A program made the position numbers and the translations under genes. A DNA stretch of 64,000 nucleotides from Ascaris suum (lineage: Eukaryota; Nematoda; Chromadorea; Rhabditida; Ascarididae): NCBI GenBank assembly GCA_013433145.1, contig CM024168.1, positions 2,604,001 to 2,668,000 of the forward strand, written 5' to 3'. Below, in pieces: positions 1 through 35,624 of the stretch (position 1 is its first letter; the number at the start of each line of letters is the position of its first letter). Below the pieces are notes generated by a model that saw nothing but the letters and a program-made list of their open reading frames with translations, ran no database searches and was not told the DNA's origin.

Positions 1-62
1 AAGTTACAAGTATTTTCGTCTAGAATTAAGAGTCGAAGAATCTTAACGGTATTTGTTTATAG

Positions 63-19904
<19,842 letters not shown>

Positions 19905-19961
19905 ATTGCTATTTGGTAAGTAAATCATTATTATAGTCATGGAGATTATCGTATAACGTCG

Positions 19962-19967
19962 AATAAA
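19962..19967 (+). terminator. Candidate polyadenylation signal of trp-4
   Basis: AATAAA 58 nt after the TAG stop, followed by a C-rich then A-rich stretch. Position and motif fit a nematode poly(A) signal; use is inferred. Confidence 0.5.
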
Positions 19968-20399
19968 GCCCCACCTTGCAAAAAATCTCTCTTTTGAAAT
20001 AAGATTTCCATCGTTCATATTGGTAGAGCTTTAGAAATTCAATAATTTTTCACATTGTATTATCGAGTGTGGATTTTTAAATTCTAACGCCTATTCATAT
20101 CTATGAAGCACATGAGAACTATCAAGGTTTTTATGCAAATTAAAATAGAGCATATTTACATATTTACATATCATGACTGCCGAATCATGATCGACGATGC
20201 AATTGTTGCTGATTATCAAGAAACGTTTGTAGGAGCGCTGATGAAATAAAAAGCCTGCAAATGAAGGAATTTGAGGCATATTTGAAATCACGAATTTATC
20301 AAAAAGTTTGGAAATTGGTGCATTCGATTAGTGATCATGAAGGAAACGTGGTCTTCCAAAAATTCGATGGACGAAATTGGAATATTCCAAGCATCCGAT
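19968..20399. other. Intergenic, no gene seen
   Basis: AT-rich sequence downstream of trp-4. Short open frames occur on both strands without recognisable motifs or splice-linked partners. Confidence 0.6.
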
Positions 20400-20720
20400 T
20401 TTCAAAATGTATGCATAGGTGAGTGTCCGGACGGTTTTGGTAGACAAAGAAATTTTAATCGGCGGCCAACAACCGAAAGATTGTAGGTCTCGTTTGAATC
20501 ATATTCTGGCCCCGATGGAGAGAAGAATCGAGGCCGCAATTGGTCAACCTTCATTTTGTCATGGGTTGTATCCGGTCCCGTATCCATTCAAGACCACAAA
20601 TATGATGTGATTTAGCCTAGGCCCAAAGACGGTTCGGTAGGGCCCGTCAACGAAGTGTCGGAAATTTGACGGTTCGATTGACTTTTGGCGGCGATGTTAC
20701 GAGCAAATGTTACACACAAC
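20400..20720. other. GC-rich island 0.5 kb downstream of trp-4
   Basis: Near 48% G+C with many CGG and CCG triplets. It has two overlapping 60-codon open frames on opposite strands with no known motif. Possibly a decayed repeat or unannotated non-coding RNA. Confidence 0.35.
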
Positions 20721-21695
20721 GATAACAACATGGGCGGCGTTTTATTTCACACTATAGTGTAAATTAACTCAGAGGGTGTAATACTAATACTTTTTATTCT
20801 GGATGCAATTTATTGTTAATCCAATTCTACTTCTTAGAATTGTTTTACGTTACTGTTTGGATTCCAAAATGTGGATACATAAAGTTCACTATAATTTCCT
20901 GGAGATAATCTTTAGTGACTATCTCTTGAGGCTTTACTATTTTCGTTGTCATTGACCAAAACAATATTTTATGAATGGCAAACGCCTATTGTCCTATTGA
21001 AATCCGGCAATTACAGGTTCGGATTTTTTCGATGAAAAGAGTTTTAGCCTTTTCCGCATTTCTAAATAATCCTATGATGATTTATTTTCAGGATAATCTG
21101 AATAATGGAATCAATATCGATGAAGTGAAGAGTGAAGTGCCTTTGTGAGCAGAAGCTTTGTTGTGTAGTGGACGCTAACCTTTTGTTAACACATCTCTAT
21201 ACTTCTTAGCTTCGTTTGTCCGAAAGGACTTTCCGTATGTCCATTGTACGCTCTTCGTTATACTAGCGGGTATGACTCCATTTATTGATTCCCCGATGCC
21301 CCTAAACGGTTGGATCGCACTCTTCTGGTGCTCTGAACGAGGCTGCCTTCAGAATCGACTTCACTTTCAACTCTGTCTCCTTCGAAGGTATTTTGAGGAC
21401 ATTTGATTGCCGACATTCTTTTGTATGATCAGCCATTTCAACCTCTTAAGCGCTAGAAGGTGTGCGGAGGAGGAGGTGTGGAATACAAGCAATGATTGAT
21501 TATGATTAATTGAGGCGGAAACATTTTTAAAAAATTTAAAATTAATGCGAATAGAAATATTACAATGATATTTCGATTGTTTTGAATATATTTTCGAGTT
21601 GCTGAAATAATTTAAACTTGCTGCAGAATATTTTTATCTATAAGTGATTTCGAGCATTTTCTATTCAAAATAGGATCTTATAGGACAAACGAGGG

Positions 21696-21780
21696 GATTT
21701 CAGGAAGTGGGGAGGTAGAGAAGAACGTCAGATTTCAGGACCTGAAGATTTCAGGAAGTGGGGAGAGAGAAGAGAAGAAC
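21696..21780 (+). repeat. Direct repeat, two copies about 51 bp apart
   Basis: GATTTCAGGAAGTGGGGAG occurs at 21696 and again at 21747. Each copy is followed by an AGAGAAGAAC-type purine stretch and a CAG-containing end. A shorter GATTTCAGGA also sits between them. Confidence 0.8.
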
Positions 21781-22258
21781 CATCAGAGAAACTGCTATGA
21801 AGGAATGAATACGCTATCGAACAGTGACTTTAAGTAATTTATTAATTATTCTAATATAGGATACAAAGAACAAATTCAAAAAGATGAGGAACATGAAATG
21901 GGAAAAAATATTTGAGTTTGAAAAATTGACATTGGAAAAGCGAATAAATTTCGTTACAATTTATGATGCATACAATAGAAGAGGAGCAAAGTAAAAAGAA
22001 AAAAGATGGGGAAGCTTAGGTGGGATTCTAAATGTTTTTATTTTTGCTTTTAAGGACGATCATTACCTGTGAAAAATGCTTACCTGTTGCGGCATAACCT
22101 AGCAAATAATCGCCATTAGTATCGCTTCCTTCTAATTTTGATCATTCAATGACCGCCCTGCATAATTATAATGAAGACTATTAACATAGGGGAGCAAAAT
22201 GCTTTTTTTTTCGGTACCTTTTTTCAGTGTTTTCGATGTTTTTAGTCTCTAGTCTCCT

Positions 22259-22298
22259 CCCCCCCCCCCCCACCCCCCAACCCCCACCTCCCCCCTTT
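22259..22298. repeat. Poly-C and C-run cluster
   Basis: 13 C followed by further runs of five to six C, separated by A, AA or T. The minus strand could form a G-quadruplex. Confidence 0.85.
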
Positions 22299-22599
22299 CA
22301 TTAGCTGTGACATCATAAAGCCAGAAGATTTCATGACTTTTTTCCGCCTTTCCAAGGAAAATTTCATTTTCCATCCTTATCAGATATCGCAACCGAGTCT
22401 GTGCACAACGAATGGCGAAAAAATGCATGACGTTTATAGCCGTTGATGATGATAAGTTTGTTTCATTTTCTCAACAAGGTGGGCAGTCTGTGGTATAGAG
22501 AGACAGTCTGATCTTGCTTTGGGGTTTTTTCCTGAATATCGAAAAGTCTTATATGATTGTTGTTGAAATCCGCGTAATTCATAATGCGCGAAAAGTTAT

Positions 22600-22930
22600 T
22601 ACTGAGTGCGAATCTGACTTGATCCTAGCTCCGATCAGATCGAGGTTCGGATTAAAACCAATAGCCAGGCGGGGATAGCTCGAGTGCGGTTCTGGCCGAC
22701 CAGCGATTTTAGGACATTCGAGACTGGGACCAGACCAAGACCATAAAAAGATGGATGAAATCCGGTCAGGCTCCAACGATCGACTTCTATCCACCGGGAG
22801 ATCGACTTTGTCCGACGGACGGGAACCAGATTTAATCTATCTCCTTCTAATCATGGATTAGATTGAATTTTATTCCTAGGCCAAGTTATGGCTAAGACCG
22901 GTGCCGGAGTGGATGCAAGCCCAGAATTAT
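22600..22930. other. GC-rich island
   Basis: About 48% G+C, rich in CCGGT, GGACC and GATCG words. A 71-codon minus-strand frame lacks any recognisable domain. Similar in composition to the island at 20400, but I could not align the two convincingly. Confidence 0.35.
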
Positions 22931-25209
<2,279 letters not shown>

Positions 25210-25216
25210 CTGAATT

Positions 25217-25298
25217 AAAATTTCCACCACCCTATTACGATCTCCATCCAAAATTTCCACCATTACAATACTCCTATTATTACGATCTCCACCATTCA
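25217..25298 (+). repeat. Two-copy direct repeat beside the longest (TA)n array
   Basis: AAAATTTCCACCA ... CTATTACGATCTCCA-type units at 25217 and 25250. The second carries a short insertion. In one frame they give a Pro/Tyr-rich string (FPPPYYDLH, then YYYDLHH), probably a by-product of the repeat. Confidence 0.7.
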
Positions 25299-27214
<1,916 letters not shown>

Positions 27215-27639
27215 AATTACGAATATAATATGCAATATTTCACTGCTATCGTATTGTGGATATAGAATTTATATGGAGTGAATAAATAAATGCGACCCTA
27301 TATGTCATATATCAGTATGAGATTGTTAGATATATTGTAGAAGAATTTTATATTATAGAAGCTATATGAATTGAATAAATAAACGATGTGATATACGATA
27401 TCACTAGAAAGACGTAACGATTCTATGAGGTGGTTTGCCGTCGGGTTCATTGACTTTGAAAAGTGGAATATTAGCCAGGTTACGTTTCGATCGTCTGCCT
27501 CATTCCGATTGGTCCCCTCTCTTTATCTGAAAGCATCACATATGGATCTTTCACAAAAAAAGGCTTGAAAACGCATATTATCAAACTTTCATCTGCTTTC
27601 GAATTCAATCATTATGTTGCGCGTACGTTGCAAGCTATG

Positions 27640-27960
27640 AAATCTGCTGCAGGATACGATATAGGTCTTTGCTTATGATGCATGTGGGCCGGGTATGATC
27701 AGAATTCGCTCACTATGCTGATCAGCGATCATCAGCAACGTTGATCAGGGATCAACTATGTCGCTGATCAAAGGTCACGACGACATTGGTTAGGGATTAT
27801 CGACCACATAGTCAATTGCCTTGATCCTGCGAAATAGGCAATCACATTTGCGAGACTCGTGAATTGGCGTGCTGCTCGTCCTCGATCGACTAAACAACAG
27901 AACGGATAGGTGACGTGAAAGATGTTTGGTTTTTGCGCTCGTGGGTAGCCCCGCTCCATT
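27640..27960. other. GC-richer island with phased TGATCA sites
   Basis: Composition near 48% G+C. It includes four TGATCA palindromes at 27696, 27719, 27742 and 27765, exactly 23 bp apart. A 63-codon minus-strand frame has no recognisable motif. Confidence 0.45.
27696..27787. repeat. Degenerate 23-bp tandem array centred on TGATCA
   Basis: Four units begin with TGATCA at constant 23-bp spacing, and a second GATC or GGTC follows at unit positions 9-12 in three of them. The rest of each unit has diverged. Confidence 0.6.
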
Positions 27961-28121
27961 TTGCGTCAACGCCCATGCACCTATTTTTATTGGCTTTTGA
28001 AATAATGCTGCATGAATTTATTAGATGAAGTAAATACAGAGTTGGAAAAAGTTGGAGAAAGTTTTTTTTTGGATAGAATATTTTATTTTTTTGGATAATT
28101 TTGGATACGGAAAATTTTTTT

Positions 28122-28316
28122 GGATAAATTTTAAAAAATATTTCAACAATAAGCTGTTTTTTTTTTGGATAGAAGTGAAGTTTTTCGCAACAGTCGTCGG
28201 AAATTGTTGACGCATTCTTTTCATGTCGCATTTCTTATATTCCAATATAAATCGTATCACTCAATATTCACTGTTTCTTTGGAAAATTTTAAAAAATATT
28301 TTAACAATAAGCTGTT
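28122..28316. repeat. Direct repeat pair, 36-37 bp
   Basis: A GGA-AATTTTAAAAAATATTT block ending ACAATAAGCTGTT occurs at 28122-28158 and 28281-28316 with three or four differences. A shared TTC(C/G)GCAAC follows each, so the duplicated segment may be larger. Confidence 0.75.
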
Positions 28317-28840
28317 GAGTGTTCCGCAACTTTAGAGGCATTTTTGTAGTATATCTATTAGTTTGTTTTTTATTGTTTGTCTTTTATTTGTTTTTTCACA
28401 GAAACCACTATACACATATATGAGAAACTAGTGCACACGGAAAACTTCATGCTAGCTTGCTAATGCCGAAATGTTCACAACGAAAATGCTTAACATCCTT
28501 AACCTGAGAAGTCTGAATGAATGAGCGCTTTGCACAGGTAGAAGCAATGATGTTTATTCGCCTCAGCCCACTAAATCTTCCTTCTCTATCTCCTTCGATC
28601 GGATACTAACAACACTTGCCTATTGCATTCCTATGGAGATACTGGCATTTTCGTTCTGCTTATTCACTGCCGTATACCGGTGAGTGCCGGAATTTGGCAC
28701 TATAATAAAGCCTTAGATGCTTTTTGCAACGTGGAAGGACGTACAGCAGTTCGTTTTCTCAGCCATCACAAAGTTGTACCAAACGAAATAAGTGTTAATG
28801 CATACTCTACTCTCCGAAAACGAAAATTAAAACACATCAC

Positions 28841-29235
28841 TTTTATTCTAGTATAATCCAAGCCTTTCGTTCTCGTCCACAGCGCTTTTGTGTCATTCGC
28901 AGCCTTCCTGCGTACGAAGGTATTCAAAATAAAACCATGTGTTGGAGCGATCATCACCGTATAGATTCCACGCATGTCTTCGTCTTTTAGAGGAATTGAA
29001 TTAATGCGCACATTGTTATTTCATTACAGCTAAAATATTCACCTGAATTATAAGGAAGTCTTTTAGCAAAGAAAATTTCAATGTGCTCTCGAATTTGGTC
29101 AATTGTATTCCTATCACGATAACGCTTTGAGGAACCATTTGCGTAGATCATTATTCTTCTATTGTAGAAAATATTCAAATCATTCAGAGATATTTTATAG
29201 TTATTTTCCACTAGAAAAAGCTCTTCAATTATCTT
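28841..29235 (-). CDS. Possible two-exon coding fragment of unknown family
   Basis: On the minus strand a T-rich TTGCAAG acceptor opens a 193-nt block (29235 to 29043). It encodes a mixed, protein-like sequence containing RNTIDQIREHIEIFF and ends at a GTGAAT donor in phase 1. After a 59-nt gap, CTAAAAG opens a second block (28983 to 28841) in the matching phase, with MRGIYTVMIAPTHGF and KALWTRTKGLDYTR, ending before GTGATG. The gap contains an in-frame stop, so splicing is required. I recognise no family and found no further exons on either side. It may be part of a gene with distant exons, a pseudogene, or chance. Confidence 0.3.
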
Positions 29236-31871
29236 CTTGCAAAAAAAAAGAAAAAAATAAATAAATTGACATTTCAAAATTAAGCTCCAAACTCCTTAAT
29301 TAATACGGCAGAAATCATACACTTATTTTGAATTATTTTTCAACTCAATAGAATATAATTCTTTCATATAATTTTTGCAAAATTTTATCTCTGCTCATGT
29401 ATTTACTCACTATACTAATTTAAATTTTTCAACAATTAAAACGATGATAATTCAATTTATTCGTTATATTTTGAATTTCAATTGACTATCATTTTATGAA
29501 TTATATAGACGATATATGAGAATAGTGCATGTGTACAAAGAGAAATATTCAAATCGATGATCTGCTGGATTTAATTTATTAATTGATGATTACATACTAA
29601 TTAGAAAATATTGTTTCATTATTTTCAAGCGATCAATGGTTGATCTTGATCGATCAATTATGAAGAGCATAAAGTACGATAGTTGCATTAACCTCTATGA
29701 TGATCGTTCGAATCGCGTTCAAAGCAATAGTTAATTCCACAAATTTGCTTGTAGTTTATAAGTTTTTGCTGCAAATTGAAATTTTGAACTAAGATAGTGA
29801 ATTGATAGTGTAATGTGCATTTTAACGTTCATTAAAGGTAGAACTTGATAGGATCGTTATTGATCATTCGCTAGAATATAGCCGACACTATAAGATTTAT
29901 CAATGTTTATAGTTAAATTCTCATCGCTTTTTCCAATCTTATCATCTCGTTATTCATTTCTCTTCCGTTGAAAATGTTTTCTCATATGGACGTAAATGTA
30001 ATCTTTTCTTTTCTTTTTTTTTCTATTCCCTAATTTTATTATTAATTTGCGAACTAATGATAGTGACATAAATACAAAAAAATTTCTCTCAATTAAAATT
30101 CGTTAAATGTGTAATCGCTGATGGCAGCAATAACTCGAGTTAGTTGTAGAGGTTTTATTTGCCTCGAGTTCCTCTGAGGCTACCTAGTTTAAAAATCAAC
30201 TTGTCCTAATTTAAAAATTTTTGAAATTCTTTTAAAATTTGCTATTTAATGCAATAACAGTGTGTTATAATTTCAAAAAAAAAAGAAAAAAAAAGCTTAT
30301 TTCCTCATAATGGAGCAAACAAACATACATTACAATAATGAAGAGCTAATAAATTTTTCAGCCATAACTATAAGAGCGAATCTGAAAAAACAATTTCAAA
30401 TAATTCCCCAAGAAGAAATTTTTATGAATTGAAAAAAAAAGAACAAAGAATAGATTTTCCAAATAGAATTTCTTGAAGAAAAAAATTACTACAATATAAG
30501 AAAATTTCTTCACAATTACTTTTTATGCATTATATAGTTAGCAGATATTGATCGAATTTGAAAAAAAAAATCAATAACAGAATAAATGCAAACAAAATAT
30601 AGCTAAAAATGAATAAATTCAACAAATAATAGTTATTTTCAAGCTATTATCATCTATACAATTAATGAAACCTGTTCTTCAAATTCCTCGTCTTAAAAAG
30701 TCAAATGACGTCAAGTAATCAATCACCCCTAAATTTGATGATCTTTTTTTTTTTTTTTCTACACTTTTCATCTTTTCGTTCCATCTCTATCATCATTTTA
30801 TGTTCTTTTCACTGTAAAAGTTCATTCGTTGATTTAATCATATAAGGTTGATTTTTTTTTTGGTAGAGAGAGAGAGAGAGATTTCCTTATCAGCTTATCA
30901 CCTTATCACCTTAGAAATTTAGCCAATAATACCTATCTTTAACAATAAATTTTGATATTTCTCTATCTATTTCATAAAATTGAAAAAAATATCGCTATGA
31001 TTCAAAAAAAAAAAATTAAATTCAAAATTTATTGAAGATTTTTGGTTTAAAAAAAAGGTTATTTTTTAGTAAATCTTTAAAAAAGTTTTTTTTTTCTAGA
31101 CGTAAAATAATATCTATTTTATCAAAAATTAACATCAATTGTTGAGATTATTGATCGTTAATCTATATTCTCTTTTCATTTGTAACCTAACTATTATTAT
31201 AGGCTTCACGAGATTTCCTTTGCAAGAGAATACTCTTATCCGTGTTGTCTATGTATGTATGTGCACCCATCTGTCAGTACAGTACTTTGAGTTCATAAGA
31301 TTATTGCGGCTAACGCTACAAAATTTCACCGATATATTTCTATCATTCACATCGAACCATTGATTTCAAAAGCAGATATAGACACTTAAAGGTGGAAGAA
31401 AAAATTTGCATATATTTCGTGCGTGTGGATTTTCCATTTTCCATTGAATGCGTCATAAAATGCGATTTTTATTTAGTGAAAGTTTTTGCGAACGGTTGTA
31501 CTAGTTAAAATGTGAAGAGAGTATTTTGCATATTCATTATTTCTTTTAGTACTTATGATAACGATTGATCAAATAATCGAAAACTCAAAAATTACGCATT
31601 TTACAAGATAACGGTGAAAAGCTTTTAATAGAGCAGTCATCTTACTGTGATAGTACATCATTGATATCTAATCAAAGATATCAAAGATTCATTGGTCATC
31701 AAAATTTTCAATTTTTGGTCAGTGGTCAAAGTTCTCATCGATTATGCAGTTATTCTCAATAAAATTTTTATACAGTCTATTGAATTAGATGAAAAAAAAA
31801 ACAGCTTATATAATAGAAAGATTATTTTTATGCAGCTATGGATATTATAAAATATAGCAAACATAATAGGA

Positions 31872-31876
<5 letters not shown>
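29236..31876. other. Intergenic, AT-rich, no gene seen
   Basis: Dominated by A and T runs. It holds a short GA run near 30867-30881. No exon-like block found. Confidence 0.6.

Positions 31877-31957
<81 letters not shown>
31877..31957. repeat. (TA)n microsatellite, 81 bp
   Basis: Perfect intergenic TA run; a further 15-bp TA run lies at 33129-33143. Confidence 0.98.
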
Positions 31958-31963
<6 letters not shown>

Positions 31964-33747
31964 AATCAAAAATAACTAGAAAAAAATTTTAAATTGCAAT
32001 TAGAGTTCATCATAGCAATCGACCTTCATAGATGATCGTCTAGGATGTTGATGCGCTAATATAGATAGTGCATTTCTTTTCTTTTTCTTTCTTTTAAATT
32101 TCACCCCATTGAAGTTCGTTTAGTTGAAGAGAAGCGGACACACAAACATTAAAGAATAGACCGGTTCTCGTTGATGCACCACTTTTAGTTGTGTTTCCGT
32201 TTTATGACCACAATAAACGATCTTCAAAGAAAGCAACCTATCCACCCAATCGGGTGAACACATATCGATGATTACCTCTCAAAGGTGGAATATATTTCTT
32301 CAAAAAAATATTAGCATCATTTATTTATTTTTCTTTTTTTTTTTTTTTGATGAACTTCACATCATCACTTCATATTATCCTATTGTATATTGCGATGACA
32401 AATGATCCATTCTATACGATGAAATTAATGCACATAACTTTTGCTCAATTTTATTTTATTTCTCTTAGAGTTTCTTTAATCGAATAAAATTATTGCTCAT
32501 TTATATTCTAAATATTTTTTATTTTTTCTCATATGTTTATAAACTTATGAGGTCAATGATATGTTTACTATTCGTTGTACTATATTTGAGTATGTATCAT
32601 TGCGTCGAATGATATGAACGCTAAAAGCAATAACGATTGAATTATAAAACTTAGTGAATGTAATATGTATAGAGCATCAATCTCATATGATATTTTCTTG
32701 TTTTTATCAGTCAGCATCGAAAGAAATCATGACATTAAATGCTGTTAGAAATTTACATGTCTAGAAATTTACATGCATTTTGCATTAGACTTTTTTTTAA
32801 AAAATTTCATAGCAAAATTTATTTTACGCTATTCACTGCTAACTTCACGTTGACTAGTTCGAAAAAAAAAAACAAGCCCTTTATGGAAGAATTTTAAGCA
32901 AACAACTGAATTAGCTGAAATATCAATGTATTGTTTTGTGCCTTTCATAATTTTTTTCGACAATCGATGAATATCTTTCATTAAATGAATAAATTTTCCT
33001 ATTAAAATCGATAAATACTGATGAATTTCGTCTAAGCAATGAGCAAAATTAGTGGCGACTGGCACGATATGCGTTTTTTTTTTTGTAATTGTAAAATAAA
33101 CACATAGAGACGAACACGACGTATGTCCATATATATATATATAGCGCAAATACACGATGATCCTATAGTTGCTTTCTAATAAACAAAGAGAGCGAGATAA
33201 CAGTTCTTTTCGTCGAATTAATAAATTTCTATCGTTGGGAAATTTTTTTTTCAAAAAATCGAACTTTTTATATTGGAAGCTTTAAGCAAGCAATTAAACT
33301 TGACTTAAGCGCTATCGATATTAATATTCAATTTTATCGAAATATTCTCATGAGAGAATAATTTTCAATGAGCCATAAACATAGTAGAGATGAGCCGGAA
33401 ATTCTTCCAGTAACAATCTAATGATCGCCGATCTTTGAAATTCCTTCTTATTTGAATGAGGCCAATTGTTTCAACTATCATTTATTCGCTGAATGAATTC
33501 GATTTTTTTTTTCTTTTGCGTTACTTATTGCTGACCTGCAATTAATTTATCATTTATTTCTTGTATTCATCGGCCGTTCCATGTTGCTCTATATATGCTT
33601 ATGATATTTTCGTGCTGCAGCACATTGTGTTGTCGTGTATTCCTTTGTGTGTCTGTGTCGGTCTATTTGTAGTAGCTCTGAGAATATTTCGCTCATTTTT
33701 GCTGCTTACGCTTATTTTCCAACCTCGCGACATTAAAATAAAAAAAT

Positions 33748-33779
33748 TAATAAATAAATAAATAAATAAATAAATAAAT
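33748..33779. repeat. (AAAT)n microsatellite
   Basis: About eight copies of the tetranucleotide AATA/AAAT. Confidence 0.95.
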
Positions 33780-34008
33780 TCGATTTAATTCGTCGATCGT
33801 AGAAACAGTGTTAATAAAATATCATTGCAGTGTATAAGGCTTTCTCAGCATCAATGTTATTCCAATTTTCCAATTTACCATTCTTTCTTGTGAGGAATTC
33901 ATTCATATTTAAAGGTCATAAATTCTTCAACTGAAAATCATTATTTGAAACTCTTCTGATCATAAAATGTCGCTTTTAATTTCTTGGCATTTCCTCTTCC
34001 TCCCCCCT

Positions 34009-34022
34009 CCCCCCCCCCCCCC
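34009..34022. repeat. Poly-C tract, 14 nt
   Basis: Uninterrupted C, preceded by TCCTCCCCCCTC. Confidence 0.95.
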
Positions 34023-34432
34023 TGATCCATTTTCTCCTAGCTATTGTTTTATGAATTTTTGATACCTTTTGATAGCGTATTTAAAGTCAATCAGACTATA
34101 GTATATCACTGCCGATGATATATTTCCGCATAAATTTTACTAAATTTATGTCGCTATTTATGGGTTGATTTAATTTATGAGATATTTGAGATAATAGTAC
34201 ATTTTTTCAAAAAAAAAGGAGAGGAAAATTCAATAAGGAAATCTATTTTAGCATCTTAAAATTCAATAAAATCAAAAAAAAAAGTTAAACGTTTCCTAAA
34301 ATTACTTCACAAGATCATTTTTGATTATGATTCGAACGTTCTTTATCTCATTCAATAGTTATTCATAACAGATTAATCTTTAAATCTTTAATATAATCTC
34401 AATCTTTCTCCCCTCTCCTTTCACATTCCCCT

Positions 34433-34450
34433 CCCCCCCCCCCCCCCCCC
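34433..34450. repeat. Poly-C tract, 18 nt
   Basis: 18 C directly followed by GGG, so a short C/G fold-back is possible. Confidence 0.95.
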
Positions 34451-34604
34451 GGGAAAAAAATTCCTCCTCGAAAGTATGGCTTTTTTTTCGAACTTTGCAA
34501 AATTTTTAGTTCTTCTTCTCATAAATTACATCTCTCTTCCTTGAAATTGTTGATTTAATGTGAGATGAAAACGTATGAATAGAGTGATTAATCGTTAACA
34601 TGCA

Positions 34605-34737
34605 TTTTATTCGCATAGGCATTTAAACCATGTCTTATTCGTTGAAGATTTTGTCTTCTAATATCGGCCTATCAATGCTATCTTTAGATTTTAGGCTTCC
34701 GATATCATCATCTTTCTCTATAAAAACATAACGAAAC
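34605..34737 (+). repeat. Dispersed repeat, copy A
   Basis: 133 bp that align without gaps to 50976-51108, with 17 differences by hand count (about 87% identity). Longest shared words include TATCAATGCTATCTTTA and TCTTTCTCTATAAAAACATA. Flanks differ, so this is an interspersed element, not a large duplication. Confidence 0.85.
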
Positions 34738-35611
34738 GTTATGCATTTCTTTTTAAGGCATTACGATGATCAATGAAAATATATCACAATAGAATGAAAT
34801 ATGCTTTCATTTTTAGATCACAATGCTTTAGTTCAACTTGAAAGTATATAAGTAAATCTAGTAGAATGCAAAATTCATAAAGATTTTCTTCAGATATTTC
34901 GATGAAATTTCTTTTTTTTTTTCGTTTTCCATTTTTTTTTTCATTGAGAAATGCTAATTTCGAATGCATAGTGAATGCGCATTTCGATTATATCTTAACG
35001 ATGAAGTTAAGACTTTAAAAAAAATTTTTTTTTCTTTGAATTTCACAATAAATAGAAATTTTTCGATCATAAAATTTTACGCACATAGCCGCAAAAAAAA
35101 AAGCTGAGCAAAATAATAAATTTCTCAACGAGATGAAAAAAAAAATGGCAAAGTGATGCGGAAATATTAGTTGAATATGCAATATCGATCGATCAGCTAG
35201 TTTCATAATTTAAAAAATTGTAATAAAATATGCAAAATAATGGCCATCTTTTTTTTGTTTTTTCTTGATCAAATGGATTACTTGTAGAATTTTCCCACAG
35301 GAAATTATTTTTCATCATCGATTTGATATTAGAATGAAATTCTCGTTAGTGATCGTTGATCGTTGACACTATAAAATTTCCATAGTTTTATTTCATTTAG
35401 TGATGGATAAATTCGAAATATGGTTTATGAGGTGTTTATATTGGTATGAATTAATTACTCAAGTTTTCAACGATTAAATTGAAATTTTAGATGCACTCTT
35501 ATTTGCAAATATATTCATTTTGCTGTCAAATTTAGCTTTCTATTGGAGGAATGATTTACATATTTATTATTCTTCAAATTCAGCATTCCTCTTAATACTC
35601 CCTCCTCCCCA

Positions 35612-35624
35612 CCCCCCCCCCCCC
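35612..35624. repeat. Poly-C tract, 13 nt
   Basis: Within a C-rich stretch (CTCCTCCCCA before, ACCCCTCACCC after). Confidence 0.95.

Larger units (their letters stand above)
20721..22599. other. Intergenic, no gene seen
   Basis: Contains the direct repeat at 21696-21780 and a C-rich tract at 22259. I see no exon-like block with matched splice sites on either strand. Confidence 0.55.
31958..34604. other. Intergenic, no gene seen
   Basis: Contains the AAAT repeat at 33748 and poly-C at 34009 and 34433. The 141-codon minus-strand frame at 32829-33254 is rich in I, F, K and Y, includes a short TA-derived YIYIY string, and has no motif. I do not call it. Confidence 0.55.

Noticed and set aside
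19914..19925. GTAAGTAAATC after the trp-4 stop as a coding splice donor
   Set aside because: It follows the in-frame TAG, so it could only start a 3'UTR intron.
32829..33254. 141-codon minus-strand frame
   Set aside because: Biased to I, F, K and Y, partly made from a TA run, with no splice-linked partner or family resemblance.
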